DNA of 64,000 bases from Zelopaecilomyces penicillatus (GCA_005765155.1 VCCP01000007.1:1629501-1693500); one strand, 5' to 3'. Counted from the stretch's first letter, positions 25,622-38,339 are shown. The notes: generated by a model not told the origin, from the sequence alone. Made by a program: numbers and translations.

Positions 25622-27952
25622 TCAAGAACCTCCTAACGGCCCTGCGGCAGTTCGGCTGCTGTCCCCTACGATTTCATGTGCTGACGTATGTTCCTGCTCA
25701 TGAGACATGACAGACGAAGTCTCAGTTGCAGAATCATCATATGAATATGCATCATCATCTGCGTACATGAAATGACGCGGACCGACTCCAGGCCATAGTG
25801 GTGGATTGGTTGATGGTATTGTGCCGTCCCCTCGCCGCCATGGTGTTGCCTGTGCGTGGTCCTGTCTATTTCGATTCGCCGTGTCCGCTGACAACCCCTC
25901 AGATGAGACGCCATCACTCAGCCCCCGAGTGTTTCTTGCTAACGCCCCAGGGTTATTTACCTCCTCTTCCTCGAGGACTTGCTGAAGTGCAGCCCCCCGT
26001 CGAGGTGGTGCCGGAATGACGGTTGTAGTAAGGTTATCGTTGTTCGTTGTCGGCCGCAATTTTTCCCGCACCTTGTCAGCCTGACTAGCCGCAAACTCTT
26101 CCAGCCTAGATCGCACATCCCATCGATTCGAGCCATCGCGAATTCTTCGCGGGGATATTGATTGTGAAACGGATACTACGCTGGCGGCATCGGTTGAAAG
26201 ATCATCGCCTCCACGCTGGTATATCGAGTTTGAGTTTGGTGAGGTCCTAACGCGTCCTTCGCCTGGGGTGGTCGTGTTCGCATCTAGATCAAACGATGTT
26301 GTAGGTGCTGGTAATATAATATGTCCATTTCCATTTGCTGATACTGGTGTATGATTCGACGACGTTGTGTCCTCGTTTGTGGGGTTGCTCCTTGGAGAGC
26401 TGTTTTGGCGGGAGAGTTCTACCATGCTCTGCAACTGAATCGGCGGATCTGGAGTTCTAGTGGCAGCATCCGAACTACTCTGATACCTAACTGCGTACAC
26501 TGTACTCGCGGCACTCGTGGTATCGGTCCTGCTGACAGGCGTCAAGACCGGTGTGGGACGTGTCAACCAAATCGGAGGTCGTAGGCCATGGCTCCTTGTT
26601 CTCTCTGTCTGAGTATCGTTGGGCTGCTGTATGTCACTAGAATTCCGGCCCCCCCTTGTGATGGTCGACACACTAGGCCATCCATTGCTGGTTGCAGAAC
26701 CCTGGCGCTTGGTACCATCCTCAGGATCGTCACTCCCGCCCCCTTTTCGATTCTTTCGATGGCGCAACCAGGGGAAATCTGATGCATTAATCTCCAACGT
26801 GTCATCACCATCAAACACCTCTCTGCCGAGGATTCCATCTTTCTTCTCTTCACGTTCCAAAGCCTCAATTCGCTCTACCCATTCCCACACAACGACGCTA
26901 GCGGCAGCCGCACCAACCCATCGTACGTAATCTCCCCAGCCGGTAAATTTAGGTTTGGATATATCCAGGACGAAGAAGACAACAGGAATAACAATGGAGG
27001 TTATAGATATAGTGGCAACAAGACACATATTCTTCATGAGTGGATGGTAAAAGGCATACCGCTTCTTCATCAAGGCGTAGTAGACCACCCAAGCAGCGTA
27101 CAACACTCCCAGTAAGAGCTGGAATAGATAACTCAATGCTGCGACTGGGTGTTCAAAGCTTTTGTGCATTTGACTGCCGCCGACAACGTCCAGGTCGTAC
27201 ACAAAGCTGTTGAGAGCGCTAAAAATGACGTCGAGACTAATGAGGGCAAAAGCGACCCATTTGATAATGACCTTTTCTCGGTGGCGAGGAAATAGCCGAA
27301 TCAGAGTCTGAGCCTGAGCGAGCCAGAGGAAAGTGTCCGAAATGAGCCGGATAACCTTGAGCTCAGTACTGCCCATAACTTCATGTTGCAGAACCTTTGC
27401 GTTTTGCGCTCCCCATAGATATTGTATCTTGGCGATTTTAAATGTATCGGCTGTAGCAATACTAAGAGAGATGGCAACGGTGAGAGCGGCAACCTTTTGC
27501 AACCAGGGCCTACCGCCAATACTAATAGTACCCCCGTTGGAGCTGTCCGTAAATCCGCCCCTGCGACCGAGGTACACGACACCGCTGTCGAAGAAGGACC
27601 GAGGAGTGATGAATAGCATGATGACAAGCATATATGCCGTGACGGTGGTAGCTGCAAGGGCATAGCAAATAGGAAAACTCGATGCGTAAAACGGATCTCG
27701 AAAATCAGAAAAGTGCGGGCTGTCTGGGTCAGAGTTGTCCAAACTAGAGTCTGCACCATTGCCCGGCACGCTCATATCGATGGTAACGACGGGGCTAGTC
27801 GCGGTCGGACATGGCGCCCGGTAGACGAGAGGATGGTTAAGAGTAAGGACACCGCCATGGTCCGCATCCAAGGATATTACACCATTGGCCGGCAACAGCG
27901 TTCTTGTGCAAAGGGTCGGCGGTGCCGTCAGCGTCGTGCTGACGAGGTCCAT
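25622..27952 (-). CDS. palH: pH-sensing seven-helix receptor PalH (Rim21)
   Basis: PalH is the plasma-membrane ambient-pH sensor of the Pal/Rim pathway; it works with the arrestin PalF to trigger PacC processing at alkaline pH. The frame is intronless. It runs upstream of 27952 only to a GTG, so I take the first ATG (27952), giving 776 residues with a family-like beginning (..LCTRTLLPANGVI). Seven hydrophobic segments are visible, starting with FPICYALAATTVTAYML and ending with WVGAAAASVVVWEWVERI, followed by a long hydrophilic C-tail rich in Ser, Thr and Asn. That is the expected architecture: extracellular N-terminus, 7 TM helices and a cytosolic tail that binds PalF. Length fits the family. 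No defects seen. Confidence 0.92.
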   Translation of the reverse strand: MDLVSTTLTAPPTLCTRTLLPANGVISLDADHGGVLTLNHPLVYRAPCPTATSPVVTIDMSVPGNGADSSLDNSDPDSPHFSDFRDPFYASSFPICYALAATTVTAYMLVIMLFITPRSFFDSGVVYLGRRGGFTDSSNGGTISIGGRPWLQKVAALTVAISLSIATADTFKIAKIQYLWGAQNAKVLQHEVMGSTELKVIRLISDTFLWLAQAQTLIRLFPRHREKVIIKWVAFALISLDVIFSALNSFVYDLDVVGGSQMHKSFEHPVAALSYLFQLLLGVLYAAWVVYYALMKKRYAFYHPLMKNMCLVATISITSIVIPVVFFVLDISKPKFTGWGDYVRWVGAAAASVVVWEWVERIEALEREEKKDGILGREVFDGDDTLEINASDFPWLRHRKNRKGGGSDDPEDGTKRQGSATSNGWPSVSTITRGGRNSSDIQQPNDTQTERTRSHGLRPPIWLTRPTPVLTPVSRTDTTSAASTVYAVRYQSSSDAATRTPDPPIQLQSMVELSRQNSSPRSNPTNEDTTSSNHTPVSANGNGHIILPAPTTSFDLDANTTTPGEGRVRTSPNSNSIYQRGGDDLSTDAASVVSVSQSISPRRIRDGSNRWDVRSRLEEFAASQADKVREKLRPTTNNDNLTTTVIPAPPRRGAALQQVLEEEEVNNPGALARNTRGLSDGVSSEGLSADTANRNRQDHAQATPWRRGDGTIPSTNPPLWPGVGPRHFMYADDDAYSYDDSATETSSVMSHEQEHTSAHEIVGDSSRTAAGPLGGS

Positions 27953-28817
27953 GATTGAGGCCAACTTGCTAGCAACGAAGAGAGCAAAACACCTGTCCTT
28001 CCTACTGGATAGTCGCCATGGAGCCACCCGAGAAGAGCGCGGTTGGGGGGTTGAACGGCCAGTTCGCGTTGCTAGCCAGTTGATAGTCGCGTGGACAAAA
28101 CGCTGGCACTGAAACGTGAATCGGCTGGCGGACTAGACGAAGAAGCCCGTGTCGTGATATGTGTCGGCCGTGACGGGCGCAGCAGAGCAGTCGGGGTCTG
28201 CCAAATCACAGCAACACTGCATAAATATGAATCCAAATCGACTTGGGCGTTCAAAAAGAGTGATATCCGTGCTGAGCGACAGCGATAATCGTTGCAACTA
28301 AATTGTATGGGCGACTGCTGGTGACTAGGAGACACAGGTGACAACAACAACGAGGAGTTGGTTCGTGGCTGTGGCAGGATGCGGGTGTTGAAGGAGTACG
28401 AAGGCGGACGGTGAGTGAGAGGAATAACCGTGCAGAACTGGGTCGTCTATAGCGCGTAGATGAGTAGCGTAAGCACGTCGTCGGAGAGCATTTGAATGCA
28501 GTCGAGTATCTCGAAGTTCCACGGGAAAACGGCTCGTGTGTTGAGTAAAGGGATGGGAATTGGCGATGTTGAACGATGGGAAAGCGGAAGGGCAGGCCGG
28601 CTGGGCAAGCGACGGAATGGAGTCGACAGCATCGACAGCGATTCATTCTGTCCTCCAAGGCCACTGAATCGAGATTGGCGGGGGGTGCCTGCAGACCCTT
28701 CAGACAGCCCCCAGACGGCCCCCAGACGGCCCTCGGACAGCCACTACAGAGTTGGGTCCAATGGCCGCTGATGGGGCACTGGGCAGTCCGCGGTGACTTA
28801 CTGTGCAATAATTAAGC

Positions 28818-28843
28818 CCACGCACTGTATGCACAGTGCGTGG
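28818..28843. promoter_or_regulatory. Perfect palindrome, 11-bp arms, 4-nt loop
   Basis: CCACGCACTGT is followed by ATGC and its exact reverse complement ACAGTGCGTGG. It lies about 870 bp upstream of the palH ATG. It could be a dimeric transcription-factor site or a hairpin; nothing identifies the binding protein. Confidence 0.55.
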
Positions 28844-30405
28844 CCCACAGGTACCTGAAGGAATTAGTACTAAGGTGTGCCATCTGATATGTACATGCAC
28901 AACACACCTCCAACACACCTCTCACACACATACTGTATACACTTGACGAATAGCAAAGGGCGGGAACGAAACAGGTAGCTTACGTTGGCATGCTGCAGAA
29001 AACTCGATTTGTTATCAATAGGTTGAATGATAGCTCGTGCTAACACCAGTTGACCCCCCTCCCCCCTCAACTCCGGCAGGCCAAAAGGTACGCAACTGGT
29101 GGTGGACTGTATAGGCAATAATCTAGAATTCTCTCAACGCACGCGACCACAGAGGAACTGATGTTCTGTACACCTAGGCAGGTATTTGCTTGCACCAGCG
29201 CATGGACCTGTTCATCCGGCAATGCGTTTCCAGAGAATGAGTTCACAGAGAGAGATCATCAACAAGGGCAACAAATAAGCTTAAATGTGGTTTGATGTAC
29301 GAAGTGACAGCGAAGGGGGGGATGCTTATCGGGGGAGTGAAATGCATTGACTTCATGCCGAAACCTCCATCAGACAAAACAAGAGGGCGGAGTAAAGGAC
29401 GGATACCGAAATAGGCACTGTGCAGTCGAGGTGGGGGCTACAGTGCAGCATCGCCCGTCGTTCGCCCCCGCACCCGTTCCGTAATAGCCCTTTGCCTGTA
29501 ATTATCGTCTCGATGCCGCGCTGCTTTGCTGATGCACACCATGCTGCTTCGGGGGCGGAAACGAGGGCAAAAAAAAACACCACACACACACACACCAAAA
29601 TGGCAAGCATGGGAGGTACCAATGCGTCTGTGCCTTTTGAAGTCCCTGCTGGCTGGAGAAATCGCTCAGGCCCCAAAAACCAACAAGTGCGCATCAGATG
29701 CGACACTCTGCCAAAGCGCTGGTCCCAACGACAGGCTGTGGCTAGTAATAATAGTGCCTACCTACTTACCTATCTACCTACCTACCTACCCACTCGTACG
29801 AGGCGGTGGCTGCGTCGTTTTGAATTGATGGGGCATCAATTGCATCCACCATGTCATAACTACCAGGTAGTAGTAGAAAGTAGGTAGGTACTAGAGTAGG
29901 TATGTTTTAGGTAGATTTTTGACGCGAACTTGGACTATCTATATCCATTGTCTAGTTACCGGCAAGGCGGCTCTCTCTGCTCTTGGCAATAATTTATCCT
30001 GGCTCGGCGCGATGCCAAGTCGGCATCGGGCTCCCCAGAACGCAAAAAAAGGCGCGATGGTGGTGCAGCTCTTGCGTGCAGTTGCAGTACCTTAGGTAGA
30101 TGTATCCGTCGCGCCACACAATATCAAGAGGCAGAGTGATTACTAACTCAGTGCAGACTGGAAAAGTTAATAATACTCAAAGTACCTACCTTGCTACCTA
30201 TGAGGTACGTTGGTTGGTAGCTTATGCTATGTTGCATATAGTATCTCATATCCTGTCTGATCCAGTTGTTGGTCTGGCATGCAGGCACTATCACATTACT
30301 GGGCGAATCACAAAAACGAAGCAACCAACGGCCATTCATTAATGACAGCACAGTAATTACAGACGAGCTTGCAGGCATAACCTTTGCCTCTAGACCTCCT
30401 ATTAT

Positions 30406-30428
30406 TACTGTACTGTACTGTACTGTAC
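30406..30428 (+). repeat. TACTG pentanucleotide repeat
   Basis: About 4.6 perfect copies of TACTG in intergenic DNA. Confidence 0.85.
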
Positions 30429-31526
30429 CTATTCTACCTACCTACACAGGGATGGTCCTATCCTGTCCTCTGCTTATTAGGGTTCTCACGGCATCCGAGT
30501 GCCAGCGATATTTGTCTGCGCGCAACCTCGACTTCTCTTACTGTATCCTTCCGCATATCCTGTCTCTGCCCCTGTCTCGAGGCCGGCATTGTTCGTTTTG
30601 TCGCTCAAAAGTCGCGTCACTTGCAGCAATAGTAAGTGTGGGTCCATCACTAGCACACAACACTGCACACCCACCCCTTGAATTGATTCACAAAGCCACC
30701 GACCGTGTATGTAGGTAGGTGTACAGTACGTTGAGCATGTTAGCGCATACTACTCCGTCCGACTAATGTGTCCCTAGAACTCTCGGGAAACAGAACAGGC
30801 GCTCTAACAGTCGCGGAGTACGCCGACCTCGAAGCTCATTGGCCTGCTTTGCGATTGTTCACCGAGGTACTCCATATACCTAAAGTTACCTGTTAAGGCA
30901 TGTTGGTCAACTGAGACTATATTATCCCTTTGACTGCAAAGCCTTGCCGTCGTATTACGACCTAGTAATTAGTGCCCCCCTTCCTCGTCCAGTCTGTTGG
31001 TTACTACCTACCTGCGTGTATTATTATTACCTCGCACTTCGTACTTTGTCGTCTATTATTTTCGCGCCGATATACCCCTGCACGTGACAGTCTCGCTCCT
31101 TTCTCTCACTTTCCTGTACAGGATACTCTCACTGCTGGAAATATACCTACAGGCACGCACACCCTCACCTGCGCTCCAGGCTATCGTTGCTTCCATCGCG
31201 ACGAGCCACCCCACCTCTCTTATAATCAGTGCCTTGCATTGATTTATCAACACGTCGCATGCTTCTGGGAATGCATTTTCTAGCTACTGAGCATTTCGAG
31301 GTTCACTGGCCTGCGGCATCAACCTAGGTGTGGAATTGGGCCTCGGGGCAGGGCATGGTTGGCACTGCAACTTTCGCTGTCTGACTGTGCTGTGCGCTTC
31401 CTGTCCGAATAAAGGCACCCACAGCAGCACGCGCTTCCGCGCTCACCCAAAATCTGTCGCCCTGGATTTTGGGTTTTACAGGCCCACGTTCAACGTGAGG
31501 CTTCGGCTATCGGCGCACTGACGGGC

Positions 31527-34232
31527 ATGACCATCGCAGGCATGGCGGATGAGGCTGCAGTTTGGGATGCTCTCCCAGAGGAAGAGCACCAGCAGATTTG
31601 GGATGACGCCGAACGCAAGTTTTGGCAAGACTTCAACCAGGCCCAAGAGGATCAGCGCTTAGAGGCCGACCAGGGTTATCAGAAGACTATGACAGAAGCC
31701 AAAATTGAATTAGGCATGCTGGAAGGCAAGAGACATCAATTGAATGAGGATCGAGATCGACTTATGAAGGTTCTCAGCGAGGCTGAGAAAAACCTGGCTA
31801 ATGTGGTGGAGGAGTGTGATGAGCAGGCGAGTAAGCTGACAGCGCTGGAACGTGACTACCGGGCAGGCGAGCAAGACAGGCTTGAAAAGCGAGAGCAGGT
31901 TGTCAGGACCATGATTCGATGGTTTCGGCAGAAGCGTGGAGAAGATGTCCCATCCGACGATAGCATGGGAGAGGCGGATGATGGATTGAGTGGACCAGAC
32001 CGCGATCCGTTACCTATGGAAGGCGTTCAGCATACCGACGAAGACCGCATGGCGCCGACCCAATCAGTAACGCCGGTGAACTCCTCGCCAACACCGGCGC
32101 TTGACGCAGAGGTCCTCGTAAATGTGACCGATGCTGACGGCCGAGTGATTGGTCCCGTTAAGCGCATCGACCCCTGGAATCAATGGGTGAAGGCCGTTCA
32201 AGACTTGCCAATTCGCAGATCAGTTAGGATTCGACGCGGGAGGAAATTTAATCAGGACCACCTTGCGACTATCTATGACCGTTCCGAAGCCAAAGGTGTC
32301 AAGTGGCTGTCGTGCATGATCCAGGCGATAGGAGACATCCAAGGCCAGCGTTGCCATTCCTGCGATAAGAACCAGGGTGCCTTTGATGATTGCATCGTCA
32401 TCGGCGGACCGCTCTTCCAAAAATGCGGTAACTGTGAATGGAATCGTCAGGGATGCCATGGAGCCGAACCACAGACAGGAGAGAACTCGGAGTCACCACA
32501 TTCTCAAGAGGTTCAGGCTGTGACCGAGCAGATAGATGGGGCGGAGGCCATGGCACAGGAACGCGCTGAATTGCGGGCTCAGAGACGCCAGGCTGCTGAA
32601 GAAGCACTTGCGAAAGCCGCAGGACTTACATTTGAGGCAAGCCAGAGCAAGCCTGAAGATGGTGCGCGAGGTTCCCGAGCTCACAATGGGAGACACACTG
32701 CGGCGCAATATGATAAACCTCCCACAACACTGCAATTGAGAGAATCATTGAACGGCACAGGCGGCTTCACACCTGCGAATGTTCAAAGTCGTCCCGCATC
32801 GCGCGGTGCACTCACACCAAATCTTAGGTCTGTCGAGGCCTCCCCCCTACCGGCTGATTTAGAGGATCTCGAACCCATCACTCTCGATAGTCTAACCCTT
32901 AGACATGATGGCCATGTCTATACGTATCCTGAAATTCTGGAGGGGGTGCCGCTAGAGAAGATTGACGAAAGCCACCCATACTGGGATCCAAAGTGGCCAA
33001 ATGTACAGGGTTTGACAGAAACGGCGCTGCAGCAATGGAAGGAGAAGTTTGAGGTGGCAAGAGAAGCCAAGGAGCGCGGTGAAAAGGGAGGCACTGCCAA
33101 GTTCCAGCTTGGAAGACAAGTCAACCGCGGGCAGAAGATACTCGAGTTCCTCGAAAGTGGTCCTATAAATCCTTACCAGTTTCTGGGCAAGAAATTTACC
33201 CACTCAGGCAAAGGCAGCATAGCCTCCTACGACACACTCTTTCGACTAGCCGAGACCTTGTCAGAGCTTTCCAAGTATGGGTTGGATGTAGAGCCACTCG
33301 ACTGGATGCGACAACGTATGCATGAGCTCCACATGGAGCTAGGCTCCGCATTCAATGTTTCAAGAATCATTCACAACTTCTACAACGACCCGAAACTCTC
33401 GGAATTACGTTCCAAAGCAGGCTTCAAGAGTATAGGCCGACCATCGGGTGCCAAGACCAGTCGCCCCAGTTTAGGTAGCACATTCAACGAGACGCCACGA
33501 AAGAAGTTGAAGACATCTCAATCGGCAGCAGGTACACCCGTTTTGGACCACGAGCGACTATCACTTGGGCAAAGGACGCCCCAGATGGACGACACTTTGC
33601 TGGCCCAAAGCCCGGCCGAGGCCAGCGAACAAGTCGCCGGATTCTCTGATACTGACTCTTCGAACGGCGCTACTCCCGGAAGTTCCAAATTTCTAATACA
33701 ACAAATAAAGTCCCGACTGTACACGAGCAATGCATGGGTACCACAACGCTTGAGCTGGTCTGATTCAGCCCAAAGACTTGAGCATCTAACCGAGCAGCAA
33801 ACTGAGCACCATCACCCTCGGGATAGACGTCTTTCTCAATGGAAGCTTTCCCGGGAAGTAGGCGGCTTCCACATTGCCCAATCCGATGTTGCCGAGGTGA
33901 TTTGGAATGTGGACTCTCTCCGTGTTTATCTCGCTATGGGAAGCGAAGCCCAAGAGGTGTTGATGGGGGATGGAAAGCCCAGAGGCGACATCATTGTGGC
34001 CTTCAAGTCCGCGAAAGCTGTTCTACGATTTGTGAAATTTTGCCGCAGCAAGTCGCTGAAGATAGTTCAGGACACACAGTAAGTGATTGTCACACCCCAA
34101 AGCTTGTGATGGTATTCTATCCGGCATACTAATTGCGAGGACAGGGCTCGAGTAGATGACCGATGGGTTGGCATGAAGTCAGAACACATTATGGGCCGAA
34201 CTGACGACGTGGGCGATGATCCAAGGGAATAG
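31527..34232 (+). CDS. DUF3716-type cysteine-domain protein, coiled-coil N-terminus
   Basis: An 879-residue protein of unknown function. Exons are 31527-34078 and 34145-34232, split by a 66-bp intron (GTAAGT..ACAG) in phase 2. Residues about 25-135 are charged and heptad-like (probable coiled coil). Residues about 215-312 match my memory of DUF3716, a zinc-finger-like domain of filamentous ascomycetes: WNQWVKAV, a basic IRRSVRIRRGRKF stretch, then Cys pairs RCHSCDK, DDCIV and CGNCEWNRQGC. A disordered segment and a second helical, basic region (about 470-620) follow. The C-terminus (VIWNVDSLRVYLAMG..VVAFKSAKAVLRFVKFC type) looks folded. A second ATG lies five codons on (MADEAAVW). It is probably nuclear, given the basic DNA-binding-like patch, but this is inference. 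Confidence 0.85.
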
Positions 34233-35554
34233 CTTTCTTTGTTGAGCTGTTACACTCGAACGGCAAGCAAAGTTGTGTCGATTCAACGGCCGCCCTGCAC
34301 CTCAGCTGCGTTGATGAGCTGTTAATCTATTTCTTCTGCTGAAGGCTGCATCACTAATACGACTACTACATGATTCGTCAGTGGTTCTTCGGCTCCAACA
34401 TAGTTCATGGGCATTGCTTTGAGCGTTGACCTTTTTTTTTTTTTTTTTTCATGCATTTGGTTTTGTGGTTGTCACCTCGCCGCAAAACATGACACAACAT
34501 ACCCCTTAATATCCTTTTTACTGGATTTCTTCTTTGACGTTTTTTTTGTCAAACTTTGCGCGCTCTTTCAACGCCCATGCTGCTGTTGCAGTTTGGCCTT
34601 TTTTTTTATCCTTTTTCTTTGTTTCGCAGAGAGCGAGAAGACGCAGTTTCCACGCAAGTGGCCGCGAGGTAAAGCAGACAAAACTCCATTTTCTACTTTT
34701 GCTTTGTTGAATGTTCAGTTGCGCGATATTTTTTGATACCACGGAAAGAAGGGCCAGGGATTTGGATGGGTGGATGAATGGTTTTTTTTGGGGAACTCAT
34801 GGTGAGATATGGTATGACCAGACGACACTGAGAAACAAGAAAGAAAACGCAGAATTTGAGTCGCTGGGAAGGGAAGGGAAGGGAAGGAAAAAAAACACGG
34901 ATTTTCTTTTTTTAGAATGCTCTCGAAGGGTCAGCCCGCTTTGGAATTTTTGCTTGCGATATGGAACTTCACCTCTTTCTCTTACACACACATGCACACA
35001 TTCACACGCATACATATGTTACTATCGAGAAAAGAATGGCCAAAAGGCATATTCTCCAAGAAAAGAAGAAAAAGGAGAGAATGTGGCGAGATGCAAAGGA
35101 AAGACGGAACGTGCAGCAGCAAAAACCTATTATTTTAGTATACATATAACAGACACGGCCGTATATACACGACATGAGCCTAATGTCTAAGGACTTAATT
35201 ATAATTTTATTTTATATTTCAAGTATTTGTTCGATTTCAAAGATATTTATATTCAAAACAGTATAGTAGTGACATTTTTGCCCCAACCATATATATGTGT
35301 AGGTTTCTATCTTTAGATCTTGATAGTTACCCATGGGTGCTTACTCAAAAAACACAAGGCCCTTGGAAACGCCAATTGCCTACCTCACCCCTAATGCTCC
35401 CGACTATAAACTACTATGAGGGGAGAGAACCGAATCTACCATGGTATGTATACGCAAGCCCCCCTATGCAACCAGGATGCCGAAGTCCCCTTTTCCCCTG
35501 AATAACGCCTTTTTAGGTTGGAAAAGAAGAAAGCAAAAAGAAAAGAGCCCAGTA
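34233..35554. other. Convergent spacer with poly-T
   Basis: This lies between the converging DUF3716 gene and dpb11. It has an 18-T run (34432-34449), GGGAA repeats near 34867-34886 and CA-type repeats near 34984-35010. The part after 35190 is very AT-rich. No gene is supported. Confidence 0.55.
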
Positions 35555-38339
35555 TCATCGCTTCCTCAACGTTCTACTCCCTGGAGGAGCATTCGAGGTA
35601 CTAGACTTTTTCCTTCCGCTGTTAGATTGTTTTTTCGCGTTGTTATCATCGGCGGCAGTAGGTTCTCCAGCCATTCTGCTCATCAGCATGGCCTTGTACT
35701 GCATGGCCGCAGGGTCACGGTACTCGAGCTGTGTGCCGGGAGGGGGTTGAGGCTCAGTGTTGTCTACATCATCATCATGGTCGGCTGCCGAGGCGGCTCG
35801 GAGACTCTCTGGGGCGGGTCGGCCGTTGGAGTTGTGATTATTGTTGCCGTTGCTGTTACTGCCGGCGCCGGCTCCGGATGTGCCTTCGCCACCGCCGCTG
35901 GCGACGCTGCTAGCGTTGGAGGCGTTGCTGATGGCGCGTCCGAAGATCCTCTGATGGCGGCGTCGGGGACGAGAGTCTTGCTCATGCACCTCAAGCCCAG
36001 AGATAGGATGGATGAGGTCTGAGAGGGCCGTGGTGAGGCCTTGTCGCACTTTGGCAGCGGAAGCTTGCTGTCTGGCCTTTTCTGCTTCCATCTCCTCTTG
36101 TATTTTACGACGGCGCGCAGCCTCCTCTTCTTCCTCCTCGTTGCCACCCTCCTTTTTTTTCCTCTCTTCGTCTCCGTGGTCTTCGTTCTCCTCCTCTTCT
36201 ATTAGAAAAGGTGTATTCCGTACTATACTAGGTTTGTGAGGCAGTTTCGCCGCAGGGGGGGCCGACGATGAGGGATCGGGAACTGAAACGACCGGGTTCT
36301 CCGCCAGGGATCTGTTTATGGGAATAGGGGCTGACTTGGTGCGTGCAAAGATGCTGGTAGCCGGTAGTTTTGGAGATTTGTTTAACGCGGCAGAAGACAG
36401 CTCGGCCAAGGGGGCACCCGGATGATCCAGGTCTCGAGAGAAGAAGCTTTCAACAGGATGGGTCCGAGCAGTCATGAAATCGGCTGAAGTGACTGAATCG
36501 CCGACTGCTGCTGCTGTCGGTTTGCTGAGCTTGGTTGGTTTTTCGGGCGAGTCGCGATCAAAAGCAGTGGGATCCACACCAGCGCCAGCAGGAGGCCTTG
36601 AATGGTTCCCCTTTGAAATGGACTTTGTTATAGTTTTTGATTCCGGCTCTGGCCGCGGGATTACCTTGCTGATAGGTTTGCTGACCGGATTTTTGACGAC
36701 ATTCGTCCTATTCCTAAGCACTGGAAACGTAAAGTCTTCCATAGGACAGACGTAGCCCGTAGAAATGCACTCCCAAAGCCAATCTCCCGTCACAATCGGA
36801 ACGCCCCAGTCGAGGGCGCACCTTAGCTTCTCCTTACGCATAGCATCGAGGGACTTGCATACTAAGACGCTGGTTGTGCGCCGAAACTCTTCCTCAAACC
36901 TTGCTCCAAGCTGGACGATACTTCGGGCGACCTGATTCAGCTCGATTCCAGTAAAAGCGGCGCTGCAGATGGTCAAGTCAGAGAAACCAGGGATGGGAAA
37001 GAGCGGAAACGGGCGCCCGAGGACCTGCTCGTTGGGACTGAAGAAGCGTTTTGTATGGAGGCAATTTTCGATATAGTACTCTGTGATGACGTGGATGGAG
37101 TCGTGGGGTATCTGGGGATGGGTATCTGGTTGTGAGGCCTGAGGGACAATGAGGAAGAGATATGTGTCTGGGTTTTCGGGTTTCGTCGCTATTGCTGGGT
37201 CATGGAGTGATGAGACGACAGAACCACTAAGCGTGACAATGGTCTGTTCCAACACGGATGTTCTCTGCGAACCAAAGCCATGTACAACGAATGTACAATT
37301 TGAAAAAACCCCTTGATCCTCCTTCAATAGAGTGAGTCCTGGTTGCGTTGGAATGTCGCCCATCTGTTCCCCTGTCGTTTCCTCTTTGGCGAACGAGTAT
37401 TCTCTGGAGCCGGATCTTCCTAATATGTCCCCCCATAGGTTGTTCCGTTGTGAATTCAACTTCATGCTGGCTGTCTTGCGCAGCTTCCTGACGCCATCCT
37501 CAGCACCACCACCATTGGTGATAGCTGACCGCGACCTCTTCCCTAGCGTAGCTCGTTTTAGATCTCGCTTTATCCAGGCGTCAACTCCTTGCTCTTCCGG
37601 CGCCAGCATGGGATCGAACTTTTTCTCCTCCAGTATCAAACCTCTCTCAATGCTCTGCAATAGCCAGTCCAACGTCACTGTGTAGATGTTCCATGCCTTG
37701 GCTGCATTGAACTTTTTACCTTCAGGCTTGCTAACGATGAGATGAGAGCATCTCCTTGTCAAGTCTCCAGTGTGCCGACCCCCGCTCTCCCTAATCTTCT
37801 CCGCGATTTCATCTCGCTGATCCCCGAACCCAGTCAGGCATATGAATAAGGAACCTCGTGCCGCCGCAGAATCGTCCTCTTGAGACGATGGCTCTACGCC
37901 GCACGTTTCCAACGGCTTCAGCTGATGCTTGGCTTCCAAGGCCACGTAGTCAATATCGTCGTCGTTCTTCCACAGTTCGGACATCTCCTCTATCCACGCA
38001 GCATCCATAGCCTTAATGTCGGACCGCTCCCGAGCGACATGACGGTACTTGGGGGTGTCATAGTCGCCAACGACGAGATGGGTGACGTCTGGAGTTAGGT
38101 CATACTTGTGCACACCACCGAGCTCGGAGACTTTCTGGGCAATATCGGTCTGGAAAAGAAAGTCAGAATCACCATTAAATTTGGAGGGGGGGAAAGAAGC
38201 TTCAAAGGGGACGGAGTTGGCACCAAGGTCATACCCTCTGTTCGGGGGGGATGCTGGTACAGCAAACAATGACGCCCTTGAACGGCTCAGAGGGATCTAT
38301 TGCAAAGCTTTCTTCCTCAAAGGAATGTGAGGAGGCCAT
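35555..38339 (-). CDS. dpb11: BRCT-repeat replication/checkpoint protein Dpb11/TopBP1 (Rad4/Cut5)
   Basis: A scaffold that binds CDK-phosphorylated Sld2/Sld3 to start DNA replication and activates the ATR-type checkpoint kinase. Exons are 38339-38235 and 38149-35555, flanking an 85-bp intron (GTATGA..CCAG); 899 residues. The first exon is essential: it supplies the start of BRCT1 (FKGVIVCCTSIPPEQR), joined in frame to TDIAQKVSELGG. Reading through the intron instead gives an open but non-homologous N-terminus. Four BRCT domains are visible: about 20-105 (SELGGVHKYDLTPDVTHLVV), 133-225 (RESGGRHTGDLTRRCSHLIV), 317-410 and 424-505 (VQLGARFEEEFRRTTSVLV with WLWECI). The C-terminal third is disordered with a Glu/Arg-rich coiled segment and basic patches, fitting the checkpoint-activating region. 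No defects seen. Confidence 0.93.

Larger units (their letters stand above)
27953..31526. other. 3.6-kb divergent intergenic region, palH / DUF3716 gene
   Basis: This holds both promoters of the divergent genes. It contains a perfect 11-bp-arm palindrome (28818-28843), short CCCAGACGGC tandem repeats (about 28710-28742), (CA)n near 29577-29595, CTAC/GTAG repeats (about 29757-29795 and 29872-29900, mutually inverted) and a TACTG repeat (30406-30428). I do not support any gene; the open frames look random. Confidence 0.5.

Noticed and set aside
27953..28027. Upstream extension of PalH to a GTG codon
   Set aside because: Nuclear fungal genes start at ATG; the first ATG in frame (27952) gives a family-like N-terminus.
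28251..28808. 185-codon reverse frame upstream of palH
   Set aside because: Composition is random-like (many Ser, Arg, Pro and Cys without pattern), with no splice logic; it lies in the palH upstream region.
35441..36022. Long forward-strand open frame rich in Ala, Gly and Val
   Set aside because: It is antisense to the 3' end of dpb11, whose low-complexity codons keep the opposite frame open; it has no family character.
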